Assembly: GCF_018138085.1 (NCBI RefSeq) | Contig: NZ_CP073105.1 | Span: 1,860,001-1,924,000, forward strand | Source of the DNA: Stutzerimonas stutzeri | GTDB taxonomy: Bacteria > Pseudomonadota > Gammaproteobacteria > Pseudomonadales > Pseudomonadaceae | Direction: 5' to 3' | Length of the DNA: 64,000 nucleotides | Shown: positions 1 to 12,049 of the stretch, piece after piece | Layout of the letters: every line of letters starts with the position of its first letter | Position numbering within the stretch: the stretch's first letter is position 1 | Translations under genes and position numbers: made by a program | Notes under the pieces: generated by a model | What the model was told of the DNA's origin: nothing | Database searches by the model: none | The model's input: the letters and a program-made list of their open reading frames with translations, nothing else

Positions 1-52
1 CGCTGAGGCTCCTCGATATTCGAGATAGCCCACTCAGGAATGAGGAATTGGT

Positions 53-2065
53 GTGTTGAGGTTGGCTGAGAAATTAAGGGCTCGGTTGGTGTGCTTGCCT
101 AGGCAGCAAAAGCGTCTGATTCAGGTTTCCGCGGATGTATTGTTGGTATGGCTAGCACTGTGGCTGGCTTTCCTCATTCGTCTAGGTAACGCGAGTTTTG
201 TAGACCCTCTGGGCGGTCATGCTTGGCTATTCGTCATTACACCACTGCTGTCGATACCGTTCTTTATCCGGTTCGGCATGTACCGTGCAGTGATGCGTTA
301 CTTCGGTAATGATGCATTGATGGCAATCGCCAAGGCCGTGACGCTTTCGGCGTTGCTGCTTTCGCTGGCGGTGTATTGGCGCAGTGACGCACCCAAGGTC
401 ATTCCACGCTCCATGGTGTTCAACTATTGGTGGCTTAGCCTGGTGTTGATCGGCGGGTTGCGCCTGGTGATGCGCCAGTACTTTATGGGTGACTGGTTTT
501 CTCCGGATTCGCTCACCAAGTTCAAAGGGCGTGACGCGGGGTTGCCTAAGGTCGCCGTCTACGGGGCCGGTGCTGCCGGTAACCAGTTGGTCGCGGCGTT
601 GCGTTTGGGGCGGGGCATGAGGCCGGTCGCGTTTATTGATGACGACCCTAATCTCTATAACCGGAGCATTGCTGGGCTGCGGGTATATTCACCCAAGCAT
701 ATCCAGCAGATGATCGACGAGACGGGGTGTAACGAGATTCTGCTGGCGATTCCTTCGGCCTCGCGGGCGCGCCGTCGCGAGGTATTGGAAACGCTGGAAC
801 CCTATCCGCTGCACGTACGCAGCGTTCCGGGTTTCATGGATCTGGCCAGTGGGCGGGTAAAGGTCGAGGACATCCAGGAAGTGGACATCGCCGACCTGCT
901 CGGGCGCGATGCCGTGCCGCCGCAGCAGGCGCTGTTCGAGCAATGCATTCGCGGCAAGGTGGTCATGGTGACCGGCGCGGGCGGCTCGATCGGTTCGGAG
1001 CTGTGCCGGCAGATCATTTCCAACAAGCCCAAGGCGCTGCTCCTGTTCGAGCACAGCGAGTTCAATCTCTACAGCATTCACATCGAGCTGGAGCGGGCGA
1101 TAGAGCGCGCTTCGTTGCCGATCAAGCTCGTGCCGATTCTGGGGTCCATTCGCAATCCGGATCGTCTGTTGGATGTGATGCGTACCTGGCAGGTGGAGAC
1201 GATCTACCACGCGGCGGCCTATAAGCATGTGCCGATGGTGGAGCACAACGTCGCCGAAGGCGTTTTGAACAACGTGCTGGGCACGATGAACACGGCCCAG
1301 GCCGCTGTGCAGGCAGGTGTGGCCAACTTCGTGCTGATCTCCACCGACAAGGCGGTGCGGCCCACCAACGTGATGGGTAGTACCAAGCGCGTCGCGGAGA
1401 TGATCCTACAGGCGCTGAGCCGCGAGACGGCGCCGGTGCTGTTCAATGCGGACGGGGCGGTGCATCACGTCAATAAGACGCGCTTCACCATGGTCCGTTT
1501 CGGCAATGTGCTGGGCTCTTCGGGGTCGGTGATTCCCCGGTTCTATCAGCAGATCCGCAGCGGTGGTCCGGTGACGGTGACCCACCCGAAGATCACACGC
1601 TATTTCATGACCATTCCCGAGGCGGCGCAGTTGGTGATCCAGGCCGGCTCTATGGGGCAGGGTGGCGATGTGTTCGTGCTGGACATGGGCAAACCGGTGA
1701 AGATCGCTGAACTGGCGGAGAAGCTGATTCACCTGTCTGGCTTGAGCGTGCGCTCGGAGAAGTGCCCGCACGGGGATATCGCGGTGGAATTCACCGGCTT
1801 GCGGCCCGGCGAGAAACTGTATGAAGAGCTACTGATCGGCGACAACGTCAGCCCCACCGAGCACCCGATGATCATGCGCGCCGACGAGGAGTACTTCACT
1901 TGGGACGTGCTGCGCGGTGTACTGGCAAAGCTGCTCAAGGCGGTGGAGCAGGATGATTACCCGCAGGTTCGAGTACTGCTGCGTGAGGTGGTGAGCGGTT
2001 ATGTGCCTGAGGGTGAGATTGTTGATCTGATTTACCAGCAGCGGCGGGTCGGGCCGACTGAGTAG
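53..2065 (+). CDS. wbpM: WbpM/FlaA1-type nucleotide-sugar 4,6-dehydratase (membrane-anchored)
   Basis: This is a full-length (670 aa) UDP-sugar C4,C6-dehydratase of the WbpM/CapD/PglF family. Such enzymes make the UDP-4-keto-6-deoxy-HexNAc used for O-antigen or capsule sugars. About four hydrophobic segments lie in residues 25-140. A first Rossmann-like domain carries GAGAAGNQL near residue 171. The catalytic SDR domain starts with GAGGSIGSE (308-316). The active-site block reads NVMGSTKR, with Met441 and Lys445 where ordinary SDR enzymes have Tyr and Lys, as is typical of this family. The start is GTG, preceded by GAGGA. In Pseudomonas the gene often closes an O-antigen cluster, so that cluster probably lies left of the window. 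It runs into a REP array at its 3' side. Confidence 0.9.
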   Translation: MLRLAEKLRARLVCLPRQQKRLIQVSADVLLVWLALWLAFLIRLGNASFVDPLGGHAWLFVITPLLSIPFFIRFGMYRAVMRYFGNDALMAIAKAVTLSALLLSLAVYWRSDAPKVIPRSMVFNYWWLSLVLIGGLRLVMRQYFMGDWFSPDSLTKFKGRDAGLPKVAVYGAGAAGNQLVAALRLGRGMRPVAFIDDDPNLYNRSIAGLRVYSPKHIQQMIDETGCNEILLAIPSASRARRREVLETLEPYPLHVRSVPGFMDLASGRVKVEDIQEVDIADLLGRDAVPPQQALFEQCIRGKVVMVTGAGGSIGSELCRQIISNKPKALLLFEHSEFNLYSIHIELERAIERASLPIKLVPILGSIRNPDRLLDVMRTWQVETIYHAAAYKHVPMVEHNVAEGVLNNVLGTMNTAQAAVQAGVANFVLISTDKAVRPTNVMGSTKRVAEMILQALSRETAPVLFNADGAVHHVNKTRFTMVRFGNVLGSSGSVIPRFYQQIRSGGPVTVTHPKITRYFMTIPEAAQLVIQAGSMGQGGDVFVLDMGKPVKIAELAEKLIHLSGLSVRSEKCPHGDIAVEFTGLRPGEKLYEELLIGDNVSPTEHPMIMRADEEYFTWDVLRGVLAKLLKAVEQDDYPQVRVLLREVVSGYVPEGEIVDLIYQQRRVGPTE

Positions 2066-2094
2066 TGGTTTTGGTTGGCGGGCTGCCGCCCGCA

Positions 2095-2406
2095 TTCGCC
2101 GCGGGGGCGCGGCTCCCACAAACAAAAGCAGGTCACTGCGGGCGGCGGGCGCTTTGGTTTGCTTTTGGGCTTTTAATTCTGTGGGAGGCCCGGCCTCGGG
2201 GCGAAGCGTTTGGCTCTTGGCTGGGTAGAAGCCCACATTCGCCGCGAGGGCGCGGCTCCCACAAACAAAAGCAGGTCACTGCGCGCGGTAGGCGCTTTTG
2301 TTTGCTTCTGGGCTTTTGATTCTGTGGGAGGCCCGACCTCGGGGTGAAGCGTTTGGCTCTTGGCTGGGTAGGAACCCCGCATTCGCCGCGAGGGCGCGGC
2401 TCCTAC
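2095..2406. repeat. REP/BIME array A (5 REPs)
   Basis: Five REP palindromes alternate in orientation between the convergent wbpM and mvaB stop codons. Forward copies begin GTGGGAGGCCCG and continue with a stem-loop ending in GGCGAAGC. Reverse copies read TTCGCCGCG and end in GGCTCCCAC or GGCTCCTAC. Forward copies repeat about every 142 bp with near-identical linkers. The GTGG/GTAG head followed by a hairpin is the hallmark of REP elements mobilised by RAYT transposases in Pseudomonas. No transposase gene is present here. Confidence 0.9.
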
Positions 2407-2414
2407 AAAACGTG

Positions 2415-3350
2415 CTATCTGTCTGGCCCGTCCATCCACTTCGGTTTCGGATAGCGGCGGTCGGCTTTGCCGGCCTTGAGCACGGCGCCGGGGACGTCAT
2501 GGCCGACCAGCGCCGGCAGGCTGGCGGCGCATTGCACAAGCTTGTCCAGGTCAACACCCGTGTTCAGGCCCATGCGCTGGAACATGTGCACCAGGTCCTC
2601 GGTACAGATGTTGCCGCTGGCGCCGGGTGCGTAGGGGCAGCCGCCCAAGCCGCCGAGCGAGGCGTCGAAGCGGTCGATGCCGGCATTCATGGCAGCCAGC
2701 GCGTTGGCCAATCCCATGCCACGGGTGTTGTGAAAGTGCGCGGTGAATACGGCGTCGGGCCATTGGGTCGTTGCATGGCGGCAGAGGCGCTCGACCTGTG
2801 CCGGGTCGGCCATGCCGGTGGTGTCGCACAGGGTGATGCCCTGCACGCCGATGTCCAGCAGGCGCTGAATGAGTTCGACCACTCGTGATTCGGACACCTC
2901 GCCTTCGAAGGGGCAGCCGAACGTCGTCGACAGCGAGGCGTTGATGAATACGCCGCTGCCGCGCGTCACCTCGATGATCTCGCGGAACTGAAGCAGTGAT
3001 TGCTCCGGCGTCATGCGCAGATTGGCCATGCCGTGTGTGTCGCTGGCGGACATCACCAGATTGATCTCGTCTACGTCGCAGGCAATGGCGCGCTCGCAGC
3101 CCCTGACATTGGGTACCAGCACGGTGTATTCGACACCCGGAGCCCGCCGTATGCCGCGCATCACGTCTTCTGCGTCGCGCAGGTTGGGTATGGCCTTGGG
3201 CGAGGTGAAGGACGTGACCTCGATCTTGGCCAGCCCGGTTTCGGAGAGGCGATCGATCAGCGCGATCTTGTCTTCGGTGGGAATGAAGTTGGGCTCGATC
3301 TGGAAACCATCGCGGGTGGCGACGTCCTGGATGTAGAGGCGTTTTGTCAT
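2415..3350 (-). CDS. mvaB: Hydroxymethylglutaryl-CoA lyase
   Basis: A 311 aa TIM-barrel lyase of the HMGL family, which cleaves 3-hydroxy-3-methylglutaryl-CoA (or a close analogue) to acetyl-CoA and acetoacetate. Visible motifs are the N-terminal RDGFQ, the metal-binding AHFHN (His205, His207) and the signature GGLGGCPYAPGASGN with catalytic Cys238. The start at 3350 is preferred because GGAG lies 6 nt upstream; the ATG at 3356 directly abuts that GGAG and is less likely. The CoA-transferase gene lies upstream on the same strand but is separated by a REP array of about 640 bp. The true substrate is uncertain: it could be HMG-CoA from leucine or a related dicarboxyl-CoA produced by the neighbouring transferase. 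Confidence 0.9.
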   Translation of the reverse strand: MTKRLYIQDVATRDGFQIEPNFIPTEDKIALIDRLSETGLAKIEVTSFTSPKAIPNLRDAEDVMRGIRRAPGVEYTVLVPNVRGCERAIACDVDEINLVMSASDTHGMANLRMTPEQSLLQFREIIEVTRGSGVFINASLSTTFGCPFEGEVSESRVVELIQRLLDIGVQGITLCDTTGMADPAQVERLCRHATTQWPDAVFTAHFHNTRGMGLANALAAMNAGIDRFDASLGGLGGCPYAPGASGNICTEDLVHMFQRMGLNTGVDLDKLVQCAASLPALVGHDVPGAVLKAGKADRRYPKPKWMDGPDR

Positions 3351-3453
3351 GGTCATCTCCGTTGGGTGCCAGGCGCGGCGTTGTGGTTCATGGCGTTGGT
3401 GGTGGAACGTTTGGCGCTGGTAAAAACAGTGTTCTGCCTGTTTAAAAGCAAAA

Positions 3454-4092
3454 GCTTCGCCCCGGGGCGGGCCTCCCACAGAAGATCAAAAGCCTTGCTC
3501 TGGGGTGTTATCTCCTACAGTGGGCGGCATCCGTGCCGCTTTTGTTTTTGTGGGAGGCCCGCCCCCGTGGCGAAGGCGAGCTTTCTGCCCGCTCAAGAGC
3601 AAAGCTTCGCCCCGGGGGCGGGGCTCCCACAGAAGGTCAAAAGCCTTGCTCTGGGTGGATCTTCTACAGCGGGCGACATCCGTGCCGCTTTTGTTTTGTG
3701 GGAGGCGCGACCTCGCGGCGAAGGCGAGCTTTCTGCCCGCTCAAGAGCAAAAGCATCGCCCCGAGGTCGGGCCTCTCACAGAGGGTCAAAAGCCTTGCTC
3801 TGGGGTGTTACCTCCTACAGAGGGCGGCATCCGTGCCGCTTTTGTTTTGTGGGAGGCGCGCCCCGCGGCGAAGGTGAGCTTTCTGCCCGCTCAAGAGCAA
3901 AAGCATCGCCCCAAGGTCGGGCCTCCCACAGAAGGTCAAAAGCCTTGCTTGGGTGATGCTGGAAGGTTTGGGCTCCATAGAGGAGCCAAAGCACTCGTCG
4001 CACTGCTTTTGTGGGAGGCGCGCCCCCGCGGCGAAGGCGAGCTTTCTGCCCGCTCGAGAGCAAAAGCTTCGCCCCGGGGGCGGGGCTCCCAC
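3454..4092. repeat. REP/BIME array B (9 REPs)
   Basis: Nine REP palindromes in alternating orientation fill the space between the CoA-transferase stop and the mvaB start, two genes read in the same direction. Forward copies begin near 3550, 3698, 3849 and 4011, so the period is about 150-160 bp. This is longer than in the other arrays because the linker carries an extra block ending GCATCCGTGCCGCTTTTG. Forward copies are mostly of the GCGGCGAA subtype and reverse copies of the CTTCGCCCCG subtype. Three-frame translation gives only repetitive Arg/Ala-rich junk. Confidence 0.9.
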
Positions 4093-4123
4093 AAAAAGCA
4101 GAAGCTCTGTGCACCGCGGGCGT

Positions 4124-5326
4124 TCAGATGACTCCTCTTTCGCGCAGCCCTTGGCGTTGCTCGTCGGTGAGGCCGAGGCCCGCCAGGATGTCTTCGGTGT
4201 GCTCGCCCAGTTGCGGGCCGCCGGTGCCGATACGCCCGGGCGTGCGGCTGAGCTTGGGTAGCACGCCTGGGACCTTGAGCGGACCGGCGAAGGTCTGCAC
4301 CTGCTCGATCATCTGTCGTGCCAGGTAATGCGGATCCTTGACGATATCGGCGGCGGTATAGGGGTAGCCGGCCGGGACGCGCGCCGCTTTGAGCGCTTCG
4401 ATGACGTCGTCGCGGCTGTGCTGAATGGTCCATTCGCCGATGGCGGCATCGATCAGTTCGGCGTGCTGGGCGCGACCGTCGTTGTGCGCAAAGCGCGGGT
4501 CTTCGGCCAGGTCCTGGCGACCCATCAGGGTCATCAGGCGCTTGTAGATGCTGTCGCCATTGCCGGCGATCAACACGTAGGCGCCGTCGTTGCACAGGTA
4601 GGAATTGGACGGCGTGATGCCTGGCAAGGCACTGCCGGCCGGTTCGCGCACGTAGCCGAAGGCATCGTATTCGGGCACCAGGCTTTCCATCATGGCGAAT
4701 ACCGATTCATACAGGGCGACATCGATTTCCTGGCCCTTGCCGCTGCGGTTGCGCTCTTGCAGGGCGAGCAGCACGCCGATGACGCCATACAACGACGACA
4801 GCGAGTCTCCGATGCTGATGCCCACGCGTACGGGTGGCTGGCCCGGATAGCCGGACAGGTGGCGCAAGCCGCCCATGGCTTCGCCGATTACGCCGAAGCC
4901 GGGCAGGTCGCGGTAGGGGCCGGTCTGACCGTAGCCGGAAATGCGCAGCATGATCAGGCGCGGGTTGAGCTTGGACAGTTCGTCCCAGCCCAGCCCCCAG
5001 CCTTCGAGGGTGCCGGGTCGGAAATTTTCCACCAGTACATCGGCCTCGGCGACCAGCCGACGGACGATCTGCTGGCCCTCGGCGGCCTTCAGGTCGAGCG
5101 TGACGGACTGTTTGTTGCGCGACTGCACGTGCCACCAGAGTGAGGTGCCATCCTTGAGCTTGCGCCATTTGCGTAGCGGATCGCCCACACCAGGCGGTTC
5201 GATCTTGACCACTTCGGCGCCGAATTCGCCGAGCATCTTGCTGGCGAAGGGGCCGGCGATCAGCTGGCCCATCTCGACGACCTTGAGGCCTTGCAGCGGC
5301 AGGCCGTTTCCATTCTGTTCGTTCAT
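4124..5326 (-). CDS. CaiB/BaiF (class III) CoA-transferase
   Basis: A 400 aa class III acyl-CoA transferase. The family moves CoA between carboxylic acids through an enzyme-bound mixed anhydride. The N-terminal LKVVEMGQLIAGPF, the VENFRPGTLEGWG block and PGFGVIGEAMGGL are typical of the subfamily acting on dicarboxylates such as succinate, mesaconate or malate. The start is set at MNEQNGNG, where the family homology begins; the frame stays open upstream but shows no homology there. It diverges from the LysR gene at 5502 and precedes mvaB. I infer a pathway that activates a dicarboxylate by CoA transfer and then cleaves it with the HMG-CoA-lyase-like enzyme. The exact substrate cannot be read from sequence. 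Confidence 0.85.
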   Translation of the reverse strand: MNEQNGNGLPLQGLKVVEMGQLIAGPFASKMLGEFGAEVVKIEPPGVGDPLRKWRKLKDGTSLWWHVQSRNKQSVTLDLKAAEGQQIVRRLVAEADVLVENFRPGTLEGWGLGWDELSKLNPRLIMLRISGYGQTGPYRDLPGFGVIGEAMGGLRHLSGYPGQPPVRVGISIGDSLSSLYGVIGVLLALQERNRSGKGQEIDVALYESVFAMMESLVPEYDAFGYVREPAGSALPGITPSNSYLCNDGAYVLIAGNGDSIYKRLMTLMGRQDLAEDPRFAHNDGRAQHAELIDAAIGEWTIQHSRDDVIEALKAARVPAGYPYTAADIVKDPHYLARQMIEQVQTFAGPLKVPGVLPKLSRTPGRIGTGGPQLGEHTEDILAGLGLTDEQRQGLRERGVI

Positions 5327-5501
5327 CGCAACACCTGTACCGGGTCGAATCATATGCGCAGGATGACCGAGCGCCGCGCCGCGGACAATTACCGAATAGC
5401 CAAGGCTGGTTTCGTGAAGCACGAAGGCTATCAGCTGATGCCTTTCCGCTTCTGGCGGTTTATGGTGGCCGCTTCGTAACCTGCGAATGCGAGAGCCAGC
5501 C

Positions 5502-6401
5502 ATGCGGCGTGTCGATTTCGTTACCCTGCGCCTGTTCGTTGCCGTAGCCGACGAGCGCAGCCTTACCCGTGCCGCCGAGCGCGAGCATCTGGCGCTCGCG
5601 GCGGTGAGCAAGCGCATCAGTGATCTCGAGGGCCAGCTCGGTGTGAGTCTGCTCTACCGCCAACCCAAAGGCGTGGAATTGACGCCCGCCGGCCATGCCC
5701 TGCTGCATCACGCGCGCAACCTGCTCGACGGATTGCAGCAAATGGATGCCGATCTCAGCGAATTCAGCCAGGGCGTGAAGGGGCATGTGCGTATCCATGC
5801 CAACACCTCGGCGGTGATCGAGTTCCTGCCGGAGGATCTGAGCGCCTTTGCGCGGTTGCATCCTGAGGTGAAGATCGACCTGGAAGAGCGCGTCAGCAGC
5901 GACACCCTGCGTGCGTTGCGCGAAGGCTTGACCGACATCGGAATCTTCGCCGGGCACATGCCGGCCGAGGATCTACAGGTGTTCGGCTATCGCGAGGACA
6001 GTCTGGTGCTGGTCACGCCACGTGAGCACCCGCTGGCCACTCGGCAACACATCGCCCTGCGCGACGCCGCTGGCTTCGACTTCATCGGCCTGCAACAGGA
6101 CGCCTCGCTGCATGCTTTGCTGCAGCAGGCCGCGCAGCAAGTGGGCACGCCGTTGCGGCTGCGCATCCAGGTACGCAGCTTCGAGGCCATCTGCCGGATG
6201 ATCCATACCGGGATGGGCATCGGCGTGTTGCCCGAGCAGGTGGTGCGCAACTACCTGCCAGCGCTGGATGTGGAGGTCGTCCCGCTGACCGACGCCTGGG
6301 CGCGGCGAGCACTAAAGATCGGCGTGCGCAATCTGGAAAGCCTGTCGGTTACCGCGCGGCAGATGCTCGAGCACCTCACCGCTCGCGAAGGCAACCGCTG
6401 A
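5502..6401 (+). CDS. LysR-family transcriptional regulator
   Basis: A 299 aa LysR-type regulator. The N-terminal winged HTH reads FVTLRLFVAVADERSLTRAA, followed by the conserved KRISDLEGQLG recognition region and a periplasmic-binding-protein-like effector domain to the C-terminus. ATG at 5502 is chosen because a GAGAG sequence lies upstream; an in-frame ATG at 5487 has no Shine-Dalgarno. It is divergent from the CoA-transferase gene, with a shared intergenic region of about 175 bp, the classic arrangement for a LysR activator controlling its divergent neighbour. Its effector is unknown. Confidence 0.9.
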   Translation: MRRVDFVTLRLFVAVADERSLTRAAEREHLALAAVSKRISDLEGQLGVSLLYRQPKGVELTPAGHALLHHARNLLDGLQQMDADLSEFSQGVKGHVRIHANTSAVIEFLPEDLSAFARLHPEVKIDLEERVSSDTLRALREGLTDIGIFAGHMPAEDLQVFGYREDSLVLVTPREHPLATRQHIALRDAAGFDFIGLQQDASLHALLQQAAQQVGTPLRLRIQVRSFEAICRMIHTGMGIGVLPEQVVRNYLPALDVEVVPLTDAWARRALKIGVRNLESLSVTARQMLEHLTAREGNR

Positions 6402-6500
6402 AAAGTGGCGAAAAGCGGCGCAGATTTTCGGCGGCCTTCGCCAGTAACGAAGCCCCGCTTGGCCAAATATGAATGTCGCCAGCAAAGGACAGCGGGGTAG

Positions 6501-7550
<1,050 letters not shown>

Positions 7551-7579
7551 AATCCAGCGCTATGCGTCTCCTAGCTTTG

Positions 7580-8449
7580 GTGGGAGGCGCGCCCCGCGGC
7601 GAATGCGGAGGTTCTGCCTGCTCAAAAGGCAAAAGCTTCGCCCCGAGGGCGGGCTTCCTACAGAAGAGCCGAAGCGCCACCCGCGTCGTTTTTTGTGGGA
7701 GGCGCGCCCCGCGGCGAATGCGGAGGTTCTGCCTGCTCAAAAGGAAAAAGCTTCGCCCCGAGGGCGGGGCTCCTACAGAAGAGTCAAAGTGCCGCCCGCG
7801 CTGCTTCTGTGGGAGCCGCGACCCCGCGGCGAAAGCGATGGTTCTGTCAGCTCAAAAAGCCAAAGCTTCGCCCCGAGGGCGGGCCTCCTACAGAAGAGCC
7901 AAAGCGCCGCCCGCGCTGCTTCTGTGGGAGCCGCGACCCCGCGGCGAAAGCGATGGTTCTGTCAGCTCAAAAAGCCAAAGCCTCGCCCCGAGGTCGGGCC
8001 TCCTACAGAAGAGCCAAAGCGCCGCCCGCGTCGCTTTGTGGGAGGCGCGCCCCGCGGCGAATGCGGAGGTTCTGCCTGCTTAGAAGCCAAAGCTTCGCCC
8101 CGAGTCGGGGCTCCTACAGAAGAGCCAAAGCGCCGCCCGCACCGCTTCTGTGGAAGGCGACCCCGCGGCGAATGCTGAGGTTCTGTCAGCTCAAAAGCCA
8201 AAGCTTCGCCCCGAGGTCGGGGCTCCTACAGAAGAGCCAAAGCGCAGCCCGCGTCGCTTTTTGTGGGAGGCGCGCCCCGCGGCGAATGCGGAGGTTCTGC
8301 CTGCTTAGAAGCCAAAGCTTCGCCCCGAGGTCGGGCCTCCTACAGAAGAGCCAAAGCGCCGCTTCTGTGGGAGCCGCGACCCCGCGGCGAATGCGAAGGT
8401 TCTGCCTGCTCTAAAGCCAAAAGCTTCGCCCCGAGGTCGGGGCTCCTAC
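7580..8449. repeat. REP/BIME array C (about 16 REPs, 8 units)
   Basis: The longest and most regular array: about eight units of 114-115 bp between the convergent dctP and DUF2254 genes. Each unit is a forward GCGGCGAA-type REP, a linker of about 30 bp (GTTCTGCCTGCTCAAAAG), a reverse CTTCGCCCCG-type REP, and a second linker (GAAGAGCCAAAGCGCC). One forward copy near 8150 is degenerate (TGTGGAAGGCGACC), and the last unit is slightly shortened. Stem pairs differ between copies in a compensating way, for example CCGCG/CGCGG versus GCGCG/CGCGG. Confidence 0.92.
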
Positions 8450-8474
8450 ATCCCCACGGCGAGTGCCGGCGTTG

Positions 8475-9800
8475 TCATATCAACGGCAACAGCTCAGCTC
8501 GCGGACGTGCCTCCCATTGCATGCCCTGAATCTGCGCCAGCCGCTCTAGCTCTTCGTTGATGGCGCGGCGGTCGCGCTGGTTTTCGACTTTTGCGTCGGC
8601 CTCGTCGCGCAGGGCGTGAATTTCCTCGTAAAGGGCGTCGAGCTGCCTATCGCTCGGTTCGCCATGCAGGGCATTCTTCATACAGCGCAGGAGCGTGATC
8701 AGCACTTGCGGATCATGGCCGGCGTAGATGCGGATCGGCGCGATTACGGTCTGTAGCAGGCGCCGCATATCCGGTTGCGGGTAGAACAGACGAGCTTGGC
8801 CGTCGATGCAGCCGATATCGAAAGACGGCACGCCCCCGAGCCGTTTCAGCAGAACGCCGATAAGGTTGATCGCCCGTATCGCCGTGCCAGGATCGTTGAT
8901 CGCCGGGCTGATGGCCTTGACCGCAATTTCGGACATCTGCCGCATGCCGTAAGAGACGTTGGCACCGGCGAATTCCTTGTCATGGAAGTCGAAGCAATCG
9001 AGCACATCCGCCGCATCGTCTTCGCTCAGCGGCTCGCTGAACTTGATCAGGGGGTGGCCCTCGATCAGGAAGAACCCCGGCTCGACCTGTATCATGGCCA
9101 GCAGGCCACGCTTGCGCAGGATCTTGCCCAGGCGGCGTTCGTTCACTTCGCGTAGGTATCCGGGCCGGGCCGCGGGTACGCACCACCATTCGCCAGCCTC
9201 TGGCAGCCCGGCGATCCCGGCAATACGTCGGCGGCGATTTTCGAGCTTGGTCGATGCGCCGTTGTAGAGCTGGCTGAGGATCCAGTCGACCTGGATCGAT
9301 TGCGACACCGAGCGAATGAAGACGACGAACAGCGCCATGCATGACATGCCGAACAGCAGCGCCAGCAGCAGGCCGAGCGCGGGGACGCTGGCCGGGTCGT
9401 TCTTGTTCAGCGTGCCGATCAGCAACAGGAAATAGACGATGCTGCCCAGGTAGATGCCAAGGGTCACCTGGTTTCGCGTGTCGCTGACCAGCCCCGGCAG
9501 CACCCGTGGTGACAGTCGGGCGGCAGCGCCGTTAAGCACGACCATCACCATGGAAAAGCTGAACACGGTGAGCGAAATGATGCCGGTGATGAGCGTGCCG
9601 AGAATTTCGCGGCTGTTGTCGGCATCGGTCAGGCCTGAGGGGAGCTTGTCGCGTAGCGCCGCCGCGGTGGCGGTCGATTCGAATGCCAGCACCAGCGCAG
9701 CCAGAGCCGCATAGGCGGCAGGAATCAGCACCGGATAAAGGGCGATGCTGCCCTTGACGCGTTTAACGACACGAAAGAATACGTTGGCTGGATCTGACAT
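8475..9800 (-). CDS. DUF2254 family membrane protein
   Basis: A 441 aa predicted inner-membrane protein of the DUF2254 family (function unknown). Hydrophobic segments occur near residues 20-45, 70-95, 110-130 and 140-165, followed by a soluble C-terminal half containing the conserved KAISPAINDPGTA motif, which identifies the family. The start at MSDPANVFF is supported by GGAG 7 nt upstream. It is monocistronic in appearance, convergent with the dctP gene and divergent from acs. Confidence 0.85.
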   Translation of the reverse strand: MSDPANVFFRVVKRVKGSIALYPVLIPAAYAALAALVLAFESTATAAALRDKLPSGLTDADNSREILGTLITGIISLTVFSFSMVMVVLNGAAARLSPRVLPGLVSDTRNQVTLGIYLGSIVYFLLLIGTLNKNDPASVPALGLLLALLFGMSCMALFVVFIRSVSQSIQVDWILSQLYNGASTKLENRRRRIAGIAGLPEAGEWWCVPAARPGYLREVNERRLGKILRKRGLLAMIQVEPGFFLIEGHPLIKFSEPLSEDDAADVLDCFDFHDKEFAGANVSYGMRQMSEIAVKAISPAINDPGTAIRAINLIGVLLKRLGGVPSFDIGCIDGQARLFYPQPDMRRLLQTVIAPIRIYAGHDPQVLITLLRCMKNALHGEPSDRQLDALYEEIHALRDEADAKVENQRDRRAINEELERLAQIQGMQWEARPRAELLPLI

Positions 9801-10048
9801 CCGCACACTCCGGCACGACGGGCGCACGCCCTGATCATCCTAGGACCACGAACGGCGCCGAAGTACGCCTCGGCCGAAGCGTCTATGCTCTAGAGGAAAG
9901 TTAGTTCTTGACGGCTTGCCAGCCAGCGGAACGCTTCGCCCCCGCGTTGCTCGAACTTGGAGTCGCCAGGCGCTCGGTGTGATACGCATGGACGCCTGTG
10001 GACAGGGTTATTCAAAAGATAAGAAGACCGACGATTGAGGTATTGCCA

Positions 10049-12004
<1,956 letters not shown>

Positions 12005-12015
12005 GCTGAGCGTTG

Positions 12016-12043
12016 GCAGCGCCGCCACGCCCGGCGGCGCTGC
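12016..12043. terminator. Stem-loop between convergent acs and MscS-type genes
   Basis: An 11-bp perfect inverted repeat, GCAGCGCCGCC and GGCGGCGCTGC with a 6-nt loop, lies between the acs stop and the convergent channel gene. There is no strong T-run on either side, so it may be a weak bidirectional terminator or an mRNA 3'-end stabiliser. Confidence 0.6.
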
Positions 12044-12049
12044 AATTAG

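Noticed and set aside
3505-4131. Proline/arginine-rich proteins translated across REP arrays (also 7603-8414 and 19534-20423)
   Set aside because: The reading frames only repeat the REP palindromes (GRRAPRR-type text), change frame from array to array and lack RBS.
7580-8449. Possible CRISPR array
   Set aside because: The repeats alternate in orientation, are palindromic and have conserved linkers instead of unique spacers; no cas genes are present. They are REP/BIME units.
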